NCBI RefSeq assembly: GCF_000718515.1
Contig: NZ_JNZS01000043.1
Coordinates: 1 to 40,396 of the forward strand
DNA: 40,396 bases
Direction of reading: 5' to 3'
Source: Micromonospora parva
GTDB taxonomy: Bacteria > Actinomycetota > Actinomycetes > Mycobacteriales > Micromonosporaceae
Shown: positions 8,042 to 15,680 of the stretch, one piece after another
How positions within the stretch are numbered: position 1 is the stretch's first letter
Layout of the letters: every line of letters starts with the position of its first letter
The notes under the pieces: generated by a model
Seen by the model: only the letters and a program-made list of their open reading frames with translations
The model's database searches: none
What the model was told of the DNA's origin: nothing
Made by a program: the position numbers and the translations under genes

Positions 8042-8587
8042 TCAGCTGTTCCAGTGCTGGGCGACGAGGTCGGTGGCCTGCTGCTCCCACTGGGCGTAGG
8101 CGTCCGGGTACGCCGAGACCTGCACGGTCTGCGCGGCCACGGTCAGTGGCATGTCCTGCCACCCGTCGACCTGCTTGAGGCCCTTGAGGAACGCGGTCGT
8201 GGAGTACTCGGGGTCGGTGATCTGCTCCGGGGTACCCCAACCACTGGACGGGCGCTGCTGGAACAGGCCCAGCGAGTCATGGTCGTTCTTGTCGCCGAGG
8301 TGGCCCAGGTTTTCCAGCTTGGACTCCTGCAGGCTCGTCGCGATCGAGATCACCGCGGCGCGCTCGGGCAGGCCGGCCTTCTTCGTCGCGGCGATGATCG
8401 CCTTGACGTTGGCCGTCTGCTCGTCGTTGAGGGTGATGTGCGACTGGTCGCCCTGCGGCTTCGGCGCCTGCACCGCCACCGCGGCGGGCCGGCGGCCTGC
8501 GAGCGGGGGGCCGGGGTCATTCCGGGGGTGGCCCGACCCGTCGGCACCCACGGGGAGGCGATGCCTGCGGTCGATCGTGGGGGTCAC
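8042..8587 (-). pseudogene. Lytic-transglycosylase-like protein whose signal peptide was replaced by repeat DNA
   Basis: The conserved part is about 140 aa: QSHITLNDEQ, then AIIAATKKAGLPERAAVISIATSLQESKLENL, then HDSLGLFQQRPSSGWGTPEQI. This is the transglycosylase-like fold seen in secreted actinobacterial cell-wall proteins, with the probable catalytic Glu in QESKLEN and the GLFQQRP motif. Such proteins begin with a signal peptide or membrane anchor. Here the frame upstream of about 8505 is instead the ~89-bp tandem repeat (MTPTIDRRHRLPVGADG), which has no hydrophobic segment and no ribosome-binding site. The gene is therefore probably a 5'-truncated remnant, or makes a non-secreted protein from a repeat-borne ATG. 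The 3' end is intact. Confidence 0.7.
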
Positions 8588-8810
8588 AACGACCGGGCGG
8601 CCGGGGTCATTCCGGGGTGGCCCAGCCCGTCGGCAGCCACGGGGAGGCGGTGCCTGCGGTCGATCGCGGGGACCATAACGACCGGGGGGCCGGGGTCATT
8701 CCGGGTGGCCCAACCTGTCGGCACCCCCATCACGGCGGTGCCTGCGGTCGATCGTGGGGGTCATAACGACCGGGTGCCGGCGGGCATTCCACCCTGCCGG
8801 ACCTCGGATC
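8508..8810. repeat. Tandem array of the ~89-bp repeat (module A)
   Basis: Three full or nearly full units and a decayed fourth. The AACGACC anchor recurs at 8589, 8678 and 8766 (periods 89 and 88); the first unit is joined to the transglycosylase-like gene near 8508. The shared core reads GGGGTCATTCC, then GTGGCCC, then GTGCCTGCGGTCGATCG. Unit length is not a multiple of three. The fourth unit diverges after about 40 bases. A single copy sits at 162-240. Confidence 0.85.
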
Positions 8811-8869
8811 CCGCGCCCGTGAAACCGGGCGGCGGGAGGTGGTGCTGTGATCGTCAGGATGTGTAACGA

Positions 8870-8947
8870 CCCCGGCCCGGCCACGATTCCCGCCTGCGCG
8901 TGCGCCCGGCCACCACCCACAAACACCCACAACCCGACACACCACCC
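8870..8947. repeat. 78-bp direct repeat, copy 2 (module B)
   Basis: Identical to 242-319. It is preceded by TAACGACC, the anchor that opens each ~89-bp unit, so the two modules occur together at both loci although their order and spacing differ. Confidence 0.9.
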
Positions 8948-9093
8948 CCATCGGGAACGACCCGCCGGCGAGCCGGGCGGCACGGTCGGGCTGGTGCAAA
9001 GCGGACACGCCGACCCTTGGGGCAGAACGCCATCATCAGCGCCTCCCCGGCGGACCGCCTCCCGTCTCGCCGGGAGCCGTACCTGGCGGCGCA

Positions 9094-9317
9094 GAGGTCA
9101 CAACCCGCACCAGACCAGGCCGAGATCACAACCCGCACCAGACCAGGCCGAGATCACGACCCGCGCCAGACCCAGCCGAGGGCACGACCCGTGCCAGACC
9201 CAGCCGAGGGCACGACCCGTGCCAGACCCGGCCGAGGGCACGACCCGCACCAGACGAGGCCGAGGTCGGGAGTCGCGCCGGACAACGCGGAGGTCGGGAG
9301 CCGTACCAGGTGGCGGG
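9094..9317. repeat. 28-bp minisatellite, about 8 units
   Basis: Six well-kept units begin at 9094, 9122, 9150, 9178, 9206 and 9234, each starting GAGRTCACRACCC or GAGGGCACGACCC, followed by two decayed units at 9262 and 9290 (GAGGTCGGGAG). The units are head to tail with no spacers, so this is not a CRISPR. A 28-base period shifts the frame every unit. Confidence 0.9.
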
Positions 9318-9332
9318 GTTTTTCTGGACGGG

Positions 9333-9366
9333 CTGGCGCCCGTCGGAGTGTTCCGACGGGCGCCAG
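9333..9366 (-). terminator. Terminator hairpin after the LPXTG gene
   Basis: CTGGCGCCCGTCGGA (9333-9347) and TCCGACGGGCGCCAG (9352-9366) form a perfect 15-bp stem with a GTGT loop, 36 bases beyond the stop of the minus-strand gene. It has no U-tract on that strand. Confidence 0.75.
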
Positions 9367-9402
9367 CTTCCGTGCGATCCGGGCGCAGCCCGGTGGGGTT
9401 GA

Positions 9403-10032
9403 TCAGTGCGCCGCACCACCGAAGCGCTGGCGGCGACGCCAGGCCAGGGTCAGCAGGAGCATGACCGCTCCGGCGCCGACCAGGCCGCCGCCGAGCTTCA
9501 TGGGTGTGCCGAGGCTGTCACCCGTGACGGGCAGCGGCTGCTTCTTGTGCAACACCCGCAGCTCGGTGCTGGCGGTCCGGCCGGACTCCCGACCGGTGGC
9601 GGTGAAGGTCAGCAGACCTGTCACCGACGGCTTGTAGCTCTTGGTGAAGCGACCCTGGGCGTTGGTGAACGCCGTGAAGTTCAGGGGCGCGCTCGCCTGG
9701 TACGCCACCGGGGTCATGGCCACGGTGCTGCCGTCGCTCCGGCGAGCCGGAGCCTGACCGCCGGCCGGTGCGGCCAGCGGGGTCACCGTCACGGAGATGT
9801 CGACCGTCTCGTTCGGGCCGAAGCCGGTGCCGGTCAACAACACCGTCTCGCCGAGGAAGATCGTCGGCCGGTTGACGGTCAGCGAAGCGGCTGCCGGCGG
9901 GTACGGCGGCGGCTGGGGCGGGTCAGTGGTCGCGCTGGGCGTCGGCTGCGGCTGTGCCGCCCCCGCTGCCGTCGGCACGGCCACCACGGCCAGGCCGACC
10001 GTGAGCGCCATGATGATGCGGGATAGCCGCAT
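9403..10032 (-). CDS. LPXTG-anchored surface protein
   Basis: A 209-aa exported protein from ATG 10032, nine bases after AGGAGG. It has a Sec signal peptide (MRLSRIIMALTVGLAVVAVP, then TAAGAAQ), a Pro-rich stretch, and one Ig/IPT-like beta domain (~45-165; LTVNRPTIFLGETVLLTGTG). The C-terminus is a textbook sorting signal: LPVTGD, hydrophobic helix, then WRRRQRFGG. A sortase should link it to peptidoglycan; no sortase gene lies in the window. It follows the DUF4012 gene by 13 bases on the same strand, so the two are probably one operon. The role is probably structural or adhesive. Confidence 0.82.
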   Translation of the reverse strand: MRLSRIIMALTVGLAVVAVPTAAGAAQPQPTPSATTDPPQPPPYPPAAASLTVNRPTIFLGETVLLTGTGFGPNETVDISVTVTPLAAPAGGQAPARRSDGSTVAMTPVAYQASAPLNFTAFTNAQGRFTKSYKPSVTGLLTFTATGRESGRTASTELRVLHKKQPLPVTGDSLGTPMKLGGGLVGAGAVMLLLTLAWRRRQRFGGAAH

Positions 10033-10045
10033 GATTGGTTCCCTC

Positions 10046-11830
10046 CTACTGGTCACAGCTTGGTGCGGAATGAACTTGGGTGGTCCAGGGGCTGGCGGTG
10101 GGGGTCAGCCACAGCTCGGCCTGCCCGACGCCGGTCTTGGCGGTCAGCACGGTGACCTCCAGCGCCCGTTCGGCACCGGGGCCGACGTCCACGCTGGCCG
10201 TCGCCACCTGGCGGCGGCGTTCGGTGCCGCTGCCAAGTGCCGTCTCGACCCCGTCGAGCCGGGCCTCGAGCACCGCTCCACCGGCCGGGCTGAAGATCGA
10301 CACCAACGTGCGTGCGGTGTACGGATCGCCTGCCAGGCCGAGGCCGAGGACCGACTCGGTGAGTCCGGACTTCGGCGCCGTCGAGCGGAGGGTCACCCGC
10401 AGCCGGAGCTCGCGGCGGCCGTCGGGCCGGCATTCGCCGACCGTCAGGTTCGCCGTCGGCCGCAGGTAGTAGCCGAGCTTCGCGCCGCTGCCGTCGTTGA
10501 GGAACACGCCGACAGTTGGCACGGTGTCCTGCTCCGGGAGCGTTCCGGCCATCCGGCTGTCGCCGAATGTCCGCTGCTCCTCAGGTCGGGCACTCCAGAA
10601 CAATATCCGGCGTTCCGTGATAGCACGGTCAAATGCGGACAACAACACCTTCGGGTTGACATTCTTCTTGAAAAAGGCGTCGAAGACCGCTGCCGCCGAC
10701 GCCGCGAAGAACTCGTCCTGCTGTTTCAGGTCCAGCCGCTGGTAGCTGTCGTTGAGCAGCGTCTGCACGACCTTCTCGCTGGCGAGCGGCACACCACCGG
10801 GCACGAGCACCGGGCCGGTCGCCTTGAGCAGATAGGACAGCACCACCGGGTCGACGGCGAGCACGCCGTCGACTGTGGTGCCGGTCTTGCGGCGGAACAT
10901 CTCGCGGTACAGCGTGGCGGCGGTCGGGAAGTGCGGAGACAGGTTGACGTCGGCGGGGTAGATGCCGGGCAGGTCGGTCCAGAGGGCGCGGGTTTCGGTG
11001 GGCACCTTCAACGCCGGGACGAACCGACCGAGCGAGGCGCTGCTGCCCTGCTTGCCCATCTTCACTGCGCCGTTCTCGGCCTCGATCATCGCGTACGCGC
11101 CGAACATGCCGCCGGTCGCGCGGAGTTCGGCGAGGTTCTGCGAGACGAGCAGGTAGCGACGAGGGCCGTTCGCGCCGAGCAGCGGCGGCAACAGACGGGC
11201 TCCCTGGTCGGCGGCCGTGGTGAGGCTGGCCAGCCGGCCGATCTCGTCACGCAGGTCGGTCAGCGCCTGCCGAATCTGGCTGACCAGCCGGTCGGCGGGC
11301 ACCGCGGCCAGATCCCGGCGGGTGCGCTGCACCGACTCGTTCACCCGGGTCAGCTCGCCGGAGACGGTGGTGAGCCGGGCCAGGTCCAGCCGGCCGCCGG
11401 TCGGCACCAGGCTGGTCAGGTCCGTGCGGAGCAGGGTCGGGAACGCCTGCCGGGCCAGGTCGTCGATGGCGATGGCGATCCGGCGGACGGCGTCGAGGTC
11501 GTCGCCGGCGATCGGCGTACGGCGGCCGAGTTGCCAGCTCGGGTCGGTGGTCGCGGCGCGGGCCGCACCGGCCTGCTCCTGGAGCGCGGCGAGGGTCCGC
11601 AGCGCCCGGGCACTGTCCCCACCGACCACCTGGGCGCTCAACTCCCGGGCCAGTCCGGCGGCGTTGAGCAGGTGGGCGCGCGCCTGCCAACCGCGGAAGC
11701 CGATCCATCCGCCGGTCGCCAGCAGCAGCGAGCCGACTACCAGGACGCCGAGAAGGGCCCGGCGCAGTCGGGCACGCCGACGACGCCGGGACCGGCTCCG
11801 TCGCCGGGTCGGTCGATCGCTCACCGTCAC
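10046..11830 (-). CDS. DUF4012-family membrane-anchored protein
   Basis: A 594-aa protein from GTG 11830, six bases after AGGAG. An Arg-rich cytoplasmic start (RRRSRSRRRRRARLRR) precedes one transmembrane helix (~27-47). The rest is extracytoplasmic, with a coiled-coil-prone region and then the DUF4012 core (NGPRRYLLVSQNLAELRATG, later GTTVDGVLAVDPVVLSYLL). This is related in layout to LytR-CpsA-Psr-like surface-glycan proteins, but biochemical function is not established. DUF4012 genes commonly lie in exopolysaccharide loci, as here beside a glycosyltransferase and a tyrosine kinase. It shares an operon with the LPXTG protein. An AT-rich gap (11881-11928) upstream is the likely promoter. Confidence 0.85.
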   Translation of the reverse strand: MTVSDRPTRRRSRSRRRRRARLRRALLGVLVVGSLLLATGGWIGFRGWQARAHLLNAAGLARELSAQVVGGDSARALRTLAALQEQAGAARAATTDPSWQLGRRTPIAGDDLDAVRRIAIAIDDLARQAFPTLLRTDLTSLVPTGGRLDLARLTTVSGELTRVNESVQRTRRDLAAVPADRLVSQIRQALTDLRDEIGRLASLTTAADQGARLLPPLLGANGPRRYLLVSQNLAELRATGGMFGAYAMIEAENGAVKMGKQGSSASLGRFVPALKVPTETRALWTDLPGIYPADVNLSPHFPTAATLYREMFRRKTGTTVDGVLAVDPVVLSYLLKATGPVLVPGGVPLASEKVVQTLLNDSYQRLDLKQQDEFFAASAAAVFDAFFKKNVNPKVLLSAFDRAITERRILFWSARPEEQRTFGDSRMAGTLPEQDTVPTVGVFLNDGSGAKLGYYLRPTANLTVGECRPDGRRELRLRVTLRSTAPKSGLTESVLGLGLAGDPYTARTLVSIFSPAGGAVLEARLDGVETALGSGTERRRQVATASVDVGPGAERALEVTVLTAKTGVGQAELWLTPTASPWTTQVHSAPSCDQ

Positions 11831-11928
11831 ACCACACTCCTGTTCACGGAACCGGACAGAAGGTCGATTCCCTGACGTTCTTAGCACGCCTTAGGGAATT
11901 TCGTACCCTTATCACGGTTGTTGCCCTT

Positions 11929-13176
11929 TTAATGAGTCTTCTTCGTACTTACCGGCTGGCTGGGCGCGACCCGCCCGGCCGCCTCGTGCAACAGCCGTTC
12001 GATCTGGTCCACGCCGGCGGGCAGCGCCATCTCCCGCAGGTACGCGGCCCGCCCTCGACGCCCCATCTCGGTACGGGTCGGCGGCGGAATGGTGGCGGCC
12101 AACCAGAACCGGTCGGCCAGCGCCGCCCAGTCCTCCGGCGGGCAGGACAACCCGGCCCGCGCCCGCTCGACCAGCTCGGCGGTGTCCCCACCGGCCGACG
12201 CGATCACCGGCGCGGCACAGGAGAGCGCGGCCTGGAGCTTGCCGGGCACGGTGCCCCGCAGCTCCGGAAGGTCACGCAACATGACCAGTTGGTAGTCGGC
12301 GGCGGCGTACAGCTCGGGCATGTCGACCGGCGAGCGCCGCTCCAGGAAGCGCACGTTCTCCGCGCCCAGCTCGGCGGCGAGCCCCCGCACCCGCCGCTCC
12401 TGCGCACCCGAACCGACCAGGACCAGATCCATCGTCCGGTCCAGCGCCGCGGCCGCCCGGACCGCGGTTTCCAACCCCTGCCGTGCCCCGATGGTCCCGG
12501 CGTGCATCACCACGCACCGACCGTCGCGGCGGACCAGTTGGCGGGCCGCCGCGCCGGGCGTCGCCGGATGGAAGATCCGCTCGTCGGTCCAGTTCAGCAC
12601 CATCCGGACCCGGTCCGGGTCGGCGCCGGCGGCGACCACCAGGTCCCGCATCGACGGCGCGGCGACCGCGATGCGCGCCGCGGTCCGGTAGACCCGGGTC
12701 ATCGTGGCGCCCAGCCGCGCCGCCCAGCGCCCCTCGCCCCGCTCGTCGACGCCGTCGCGAGCCCAGACGTCCTGCACGTGCAGCACCGCCGGCACCCGGC
12801 CCAGCAACCGGAGCACCCCGGCGGCGGCGAACGTCGTCGCCGGCAGCTGGAAGACGTAGAGCGCGTCGATGTCGCCGAGGAACCGGCGGGCGACCAGGCC
12901 CGCGCTGCCGGCGAAGGAGAGGTAGCTGGCCATCCGGCCCCCGACCGACGCGGCGCCCCCTGGGTAGCGGGGCACCCGTCGGACACTGAGCCGTTGGCTG
13001 TGCGTCTCGTGGTACCACCGCTGCCGCCAGCCCGGATAGACGTGCCCGCCGGGGTAGTCCGGAAAGCCGGTCAGGACCCGTACCTCGTGCCCCCGCGCGG
13101 CCAACTCCTCGGCGAGGCTCCCAGGGATGAACGCCGGCTCGGGCGGAAAGTGGTACGACAGGATGCCGATCTTCAC
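11929..13176 (-). CDS. Glycosyltransferase family 4 (WbuB/WcaI-like)
   Basis: A 415-aa GT-B enzyme from GTG 13176, preceded by GGGGGTGAACC. It starts KIGILSYHFPPEPAFIPGSL and continues with GHEVRVLTGFPDYPGG, the acceptor-side pattern of WbuB/WcaI transferases in capsule and O-antigen synthesis. The C-terminal half has VVMHAGTIGARQGLETAV and a donor site with GTVPGKLQAALSCAAPVIAS; the usual EX7E pair is only partly visible. The sugar is unknown. It is divergent from the phosphatase gene (168-base shared region) and in the same direction as the kinase and DUF4012 genes, so all probably serve one surface glycan. Confidence 0.88.
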   Translation of the reverse strand: MKIGILSYHFPPEPAFIPGSLAEELAARGHEVRVLTGFPDYPGGHVYPGWRQRWYHETHSQRLSVRRVPRYPGGAASVGGRMASYLSFAGSAGLVARRFLGDIDALYVFQLPATTFAAAGVLRLLGRVPAVLHVQDVWARDGVDERGEGRWAARLGATMTRVYRTAARIAVAAPSMRDLVVAAGADPDRVRMVLNWTDERIFHPATPGAAARQLVRRDGRCVVMHAGTIGARQGLETAVRAAAALDRTMDLVLVGSGAQERRVRGLAAELGAENVRFLERRSPVDMPELYAAADYQLVMLRDLPELRGTVPGKLQAALSCAAPVIASAGGDTAELVERARAGLSCPPEDWAALADRFWLAATIPPPTRTEMGRRGRAAYLREMALPAGVDQIERLLHEAAGRVAPSQPVSTKKTH

Positions 13177-13344
13177 CGGTTCACCCCCGTCCGCGGCGGA
13201 TCGACGTCGGCCGGCGCGGCAGCACAGCCGGTGGGCGTGCGGCCCGCGTACGATGCCGACAACCCCTCCTTGCGCGGCCACCGACGTCGACGCACCGCCC
13301 TCGCGGTGTGCGCGCCCGCGTCCGCACCGATGAGAGGGGCACCG

Positions 13345-13899
13345 ATGCCTGATCGCGTGTTGTTCGTCTGCCACGCCAACCTGTGCCGGTCGCCAATGGC
13401 CGAGTACCTGGCCCGTCGGCTGCTGACCGACCGACCCGTCGAGGTGGCCAGCGCCGGCACCGACGCGATCGACGGGTTGGCCATGCACCCGTACGCCATG
13501 GAGGTCGCGACCGAGAGCGGCGCGGACCCGGCGGCGTTCCGGACCCGGGTGCTGCGCCCCGAGTACCTGGTCGACGCGACGCTCGTGCTGACCGCGACCC
13601 GGCGCCAACGCTCGGTCTGCACCGCGTTGGCGCCGGGAGCGCTGCACCGGACGTTCACGCTGCGCCAGTTCGGACGGCTGGCCGCCGCGGCCGAGCCGCC
13701 CGCCGGGTCGGCCGACGACCCGCTGCGGGCGGCGATCGCCGCCGCCGCCCAGGCCCGGGGCCGGCTGCAACCGGCCGCCCCGGACGCGGACGACCTTCGG
13801 GACCCGATCGGCGGCACCGCCGCCGACTTCCGACTCTGCGCCGAGGAGATCGAACGGTCGCTGCGACCCCTCGCCGCGCTCATCGGGGCAGCCGGGTGA
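13345..13899 (+). CDS. Low-molecular-weight protein-tyrosine phosphatase
   Basis: A 184-aa cytoplasmic enzyme with the P-loop VCHANLCRS (Cys9, Arg15) directly after the first strand and the general-acid loop Asp in DLRDPIGG near residue 150. ATG 13345 follows GAGAGGGG by five bases and is preferred to ATG 13330. Family members (Wzb, Ptp) dephosphorylate the tyrosine cluster of BY-kinases and so control polysaccharide export. That kinase gene ends 20 bases inside this one on the opposite strand. The insert between residues ~110 and 145 (Ala/Pro-rich) is longer than in Wzb. Confidence 0.9.
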   Translation: MPDRVLFVCHANLCRSPMAEYLARRLLTDRPVEVASAGTDAIDGLAMHPYAMEVATESGADPAAFRTRVLRPEYLVDATLVLTATRRQRSVCTALAPGALHRTFTLRQFGRLAAAAEPPAGSADDPLRAAIAAAAQARGRLQPAAPDADDLRDPIGGTAADFRLCAEEIERSLRPLAALIGAAG

Positions 13900-15343
13900 G
13901 TTCCTGGGTGTGGTCGGCGACGCCGTTGACCCCGGTGATGGTCTCGCTGTGCCGGCCGGACGCGGCCCGGTCGGCCGGCACCGAGGCTCCGGTCGCCGAG
14001 GCGACCACCCGGTAGGCCTCGTACTGGTAAGCCTCAGCCTTGGCCACCTTGGCCATGTTCAGCACACAGCCGAGCAGCCGGACCGAGACCGAGTGCAGTG
14101 ACCGGGCCGCCGCGGCGACCTGGGTGCGTGAGGTACGGCCCTGCTGGGTCACCAACAGCGCGCCATCGGCCTGCACGGCCACCACCACGCCGTCGGTCAC
14201 GGCGAGCAGCGGCGCGGTGTCGATGATCACGATGTCCGCCGACTCGCGCAGCGCCAGCAGCAGGTCCGACATGGCCTTCGAGCCGAGCAGCTCGCTCGGG
14301 TTCGGCGGGGCGGACCCGCTGGGCAGTACCAACAGCGACTTGTCTCCCCAGCGCTGCACGACGTCGCCCACCTTCACGTCGCCCACCAGCACGTCGGTGA
14401 GGCCGACGCCGGCGTCGAGGCCCAGGTAGTCGTCGACCTTCGGTCGGCGCAGATCCGCATCGACCAGCAGCACCCGCCAGCCCGCCTCGGCCAGCGCGAT
14501 GGCCAGGTTGCAGGAGAGCGTGGTCTTGCCCTCGCCCTGCAGGGCGCTGGTCACCGCGATGACCCGGGCCGGCTCGTGGACGTCCACGAAACGCAGGTTG
14601 GTGCGCAGCTTGCGGACCGCCTCGGCCCGCGCCGAGGTCGCGGCGTCGCCCACGATGAGCGGGGCGCTGCGGGCGTTGGCCTCGAACGGGATCTCACCGA
14701 GCAGCGGGCTGCCGGTGGCGCGTTGCAGTCCGGCGGCGTCGCGCAGTCGGACGTCGGCGACGCCGCGCAGGATCGCCAGGCCGATGCCGAGGATCAGGCC
14801 GATCAGACCACCGAGGGTGAGGTTGCGCACCGGTTGCGGCGAGACGGGGTTGGCGCTGACCCGCGGGCCACTCACCACCTCGATCTTGATGGGTGCCTTG
14901 CCCTCCGGCGTCGTCTCGACCTTCTGGACGAGTTCGACGAACTTGCTGGCGAGGCTCTCCGTCACCCGCAACGCGCGGGTCTGGTCGGTGTCGGTGACCG
15001 ATGCCCGCAGCAGGACGGTGCCGGTCTCGGTGGAGGTGCTCACCCGGCGCTGCACCTCGTCGGCGGTGAGGCCGACCGGAGTTTCGGCCACCACGCTCTG
15101 CGCCAGCCGGTCGCTGCTGAGCAGGTCGGCGTACGACTTGACGCGCTGTTGCAGGAAGAGCCCGCCCTGGTAGGCGTCGGTGACGCCCGAGTTGGGGGTG
15201 GTGACGAAGAAGGTCACCGAGGCGACGTACCGGGGTTGGGCCCGTACGGTCACGAACGCCGAGACGCCGAGGGCCACCATGACCGTGACCAGTGCGACCC
15301 ACCAGTGCCGACGCACGTGGCGCAATTGGCGGAGCAGGTCCAT
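13880..15343 (-). CDS. Polysaccharide-chain-length BY-type tyrosine autokinase
   Basis: A 487-aa fusion of a Wzz-like membrane part and a CpsD/Wzc kinase. Helices lie at ~14-33 and ~176-193 around an extracytoplasmic domain (~35-175), with a Pro-rich motif (VSANPVSPQPV) before the second helix. The kinase has Walker A SALQGEGKTT (266-275), Walker A' VLLVDADLRRP (291-301) and Walker B IVIIDTAP (371-378). The tail has clustered tyrosines at 439, 441 and 444, the usual autophosphorylation sites. It should steer polymer length and export of a surface polysaccharide. ATG 15343 has GGAG nine bases upstream. Its 3' end overlaps the phosphatase gene by 20 bases. Confidence 0.92.
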   Translation of the reverse strand: MDLLRQLRHVRRHWWVALVTVMVALGVSAFVTVRAQPRYVASVTFFVTTPNSGVTDAYQGGLFLQQRVKSYADLLSSDRLAQSVVAETPVGLTADEVQRRVSTSTETGTVLLRASVTDTDQTRALRVTESLASKFVELVQKVETTPEGKAPIKIEVVSGPRVSANPVSPQPVRNLTLGGLIGLILGIGLAILRGVADVRLRDAAGLQRATGSPLLGEIPFEANARSAPLIVGDAATSARAEAVRKLRTNLRFVDVHEPARVIAVTSALQGEGKTTLSCNLAIALAEAGWRVLLVDADLRRPKVDDYLGLDAGVGLTDVLVGDVKVGDVVQRWGDKSLLVLPSGSAPPNPSELLGSKAMSDLLLALRESADIVIIDTAPLLAVTDGVVVAVQADGALLVTQQGRTSRTQVAAAARSLHSVSVRLLGCVLNMAKVAKAEAYQYEAYRVVASATGASVPADRAASGRHSETITGVNGVADHTQELTRLPR

Positions 15344-15680
15344 CAGGAGCGCCTCCGTGTCGGTCCGGTTACGCCAAAGAACTTCACGAAAACCCCCAAG
15401 GTCGTCTCTAAACTCGTGAAACCATTAAAGCGGCTCATACGGCTTATGTCCGGAGTTATGCATTTTCCGGTGACGTGATGCGCGCCCGCTTGACCAACCC
15501 GACAAACACCCATTCGGCAGCGGCGACAACCGGGAAAAAGTCGCCGGCCGATCGGACGGCAGCCGATCGGCCCGGCCGTCGCCCCGCCCGAGGCGCCGGA
15601 TAGGGTTGACAACGGTGTGCCGGGAAGTCTGGTCGGCGAGTGGATTTTTGCCGTCCCGACTCCCCTAGGTGAGCCCGCAG
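15344..15680. other. Divergent promoter region of the kinase and NhaA genes
   Basis: No gene. 15370-15480 is clearly AT-richer than its surroundings and probably carries the kinase promoter. 15546-15572 holds a perfect inverted repeat. TTGACA at 15605-15610 is a good -35 on the plus strand, but no matching -10 is clear. Confidence 0.55.
15546..15572. repeat. Perfect 10-bp inverted repeat
   Basis: GGCCGATCGG (15546-15555) and CCGATCGGCC (15563-15572) with a 7-nt centre. Each arm contains CCGATCGG, itself a palindrome. It could be a regulator site for either divergent gene or a transcript hairpin. Confidence 0.6.

Larger units (their letters stand above)
8588..9402. other. Gene-free repeat island
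   Basis: About 800 bases without a supportable gene. It contains most of the ~89-bp tandem array, a spacer, the second copy of the 78-bp block, about 140 bases of unique sequence, the 28-bp minisatellite, and the terminator of the LPXTG gene. Open frames through it are low-complexity and have no ribosome-binding sites. Confidence 0.75.

Noticed and set aside
9094..9317. Possible CRISPR array (28-bp repeats)
   Set aside because: The 28-base units are directly adjacent with no unique spacers, and no cas genes are present.
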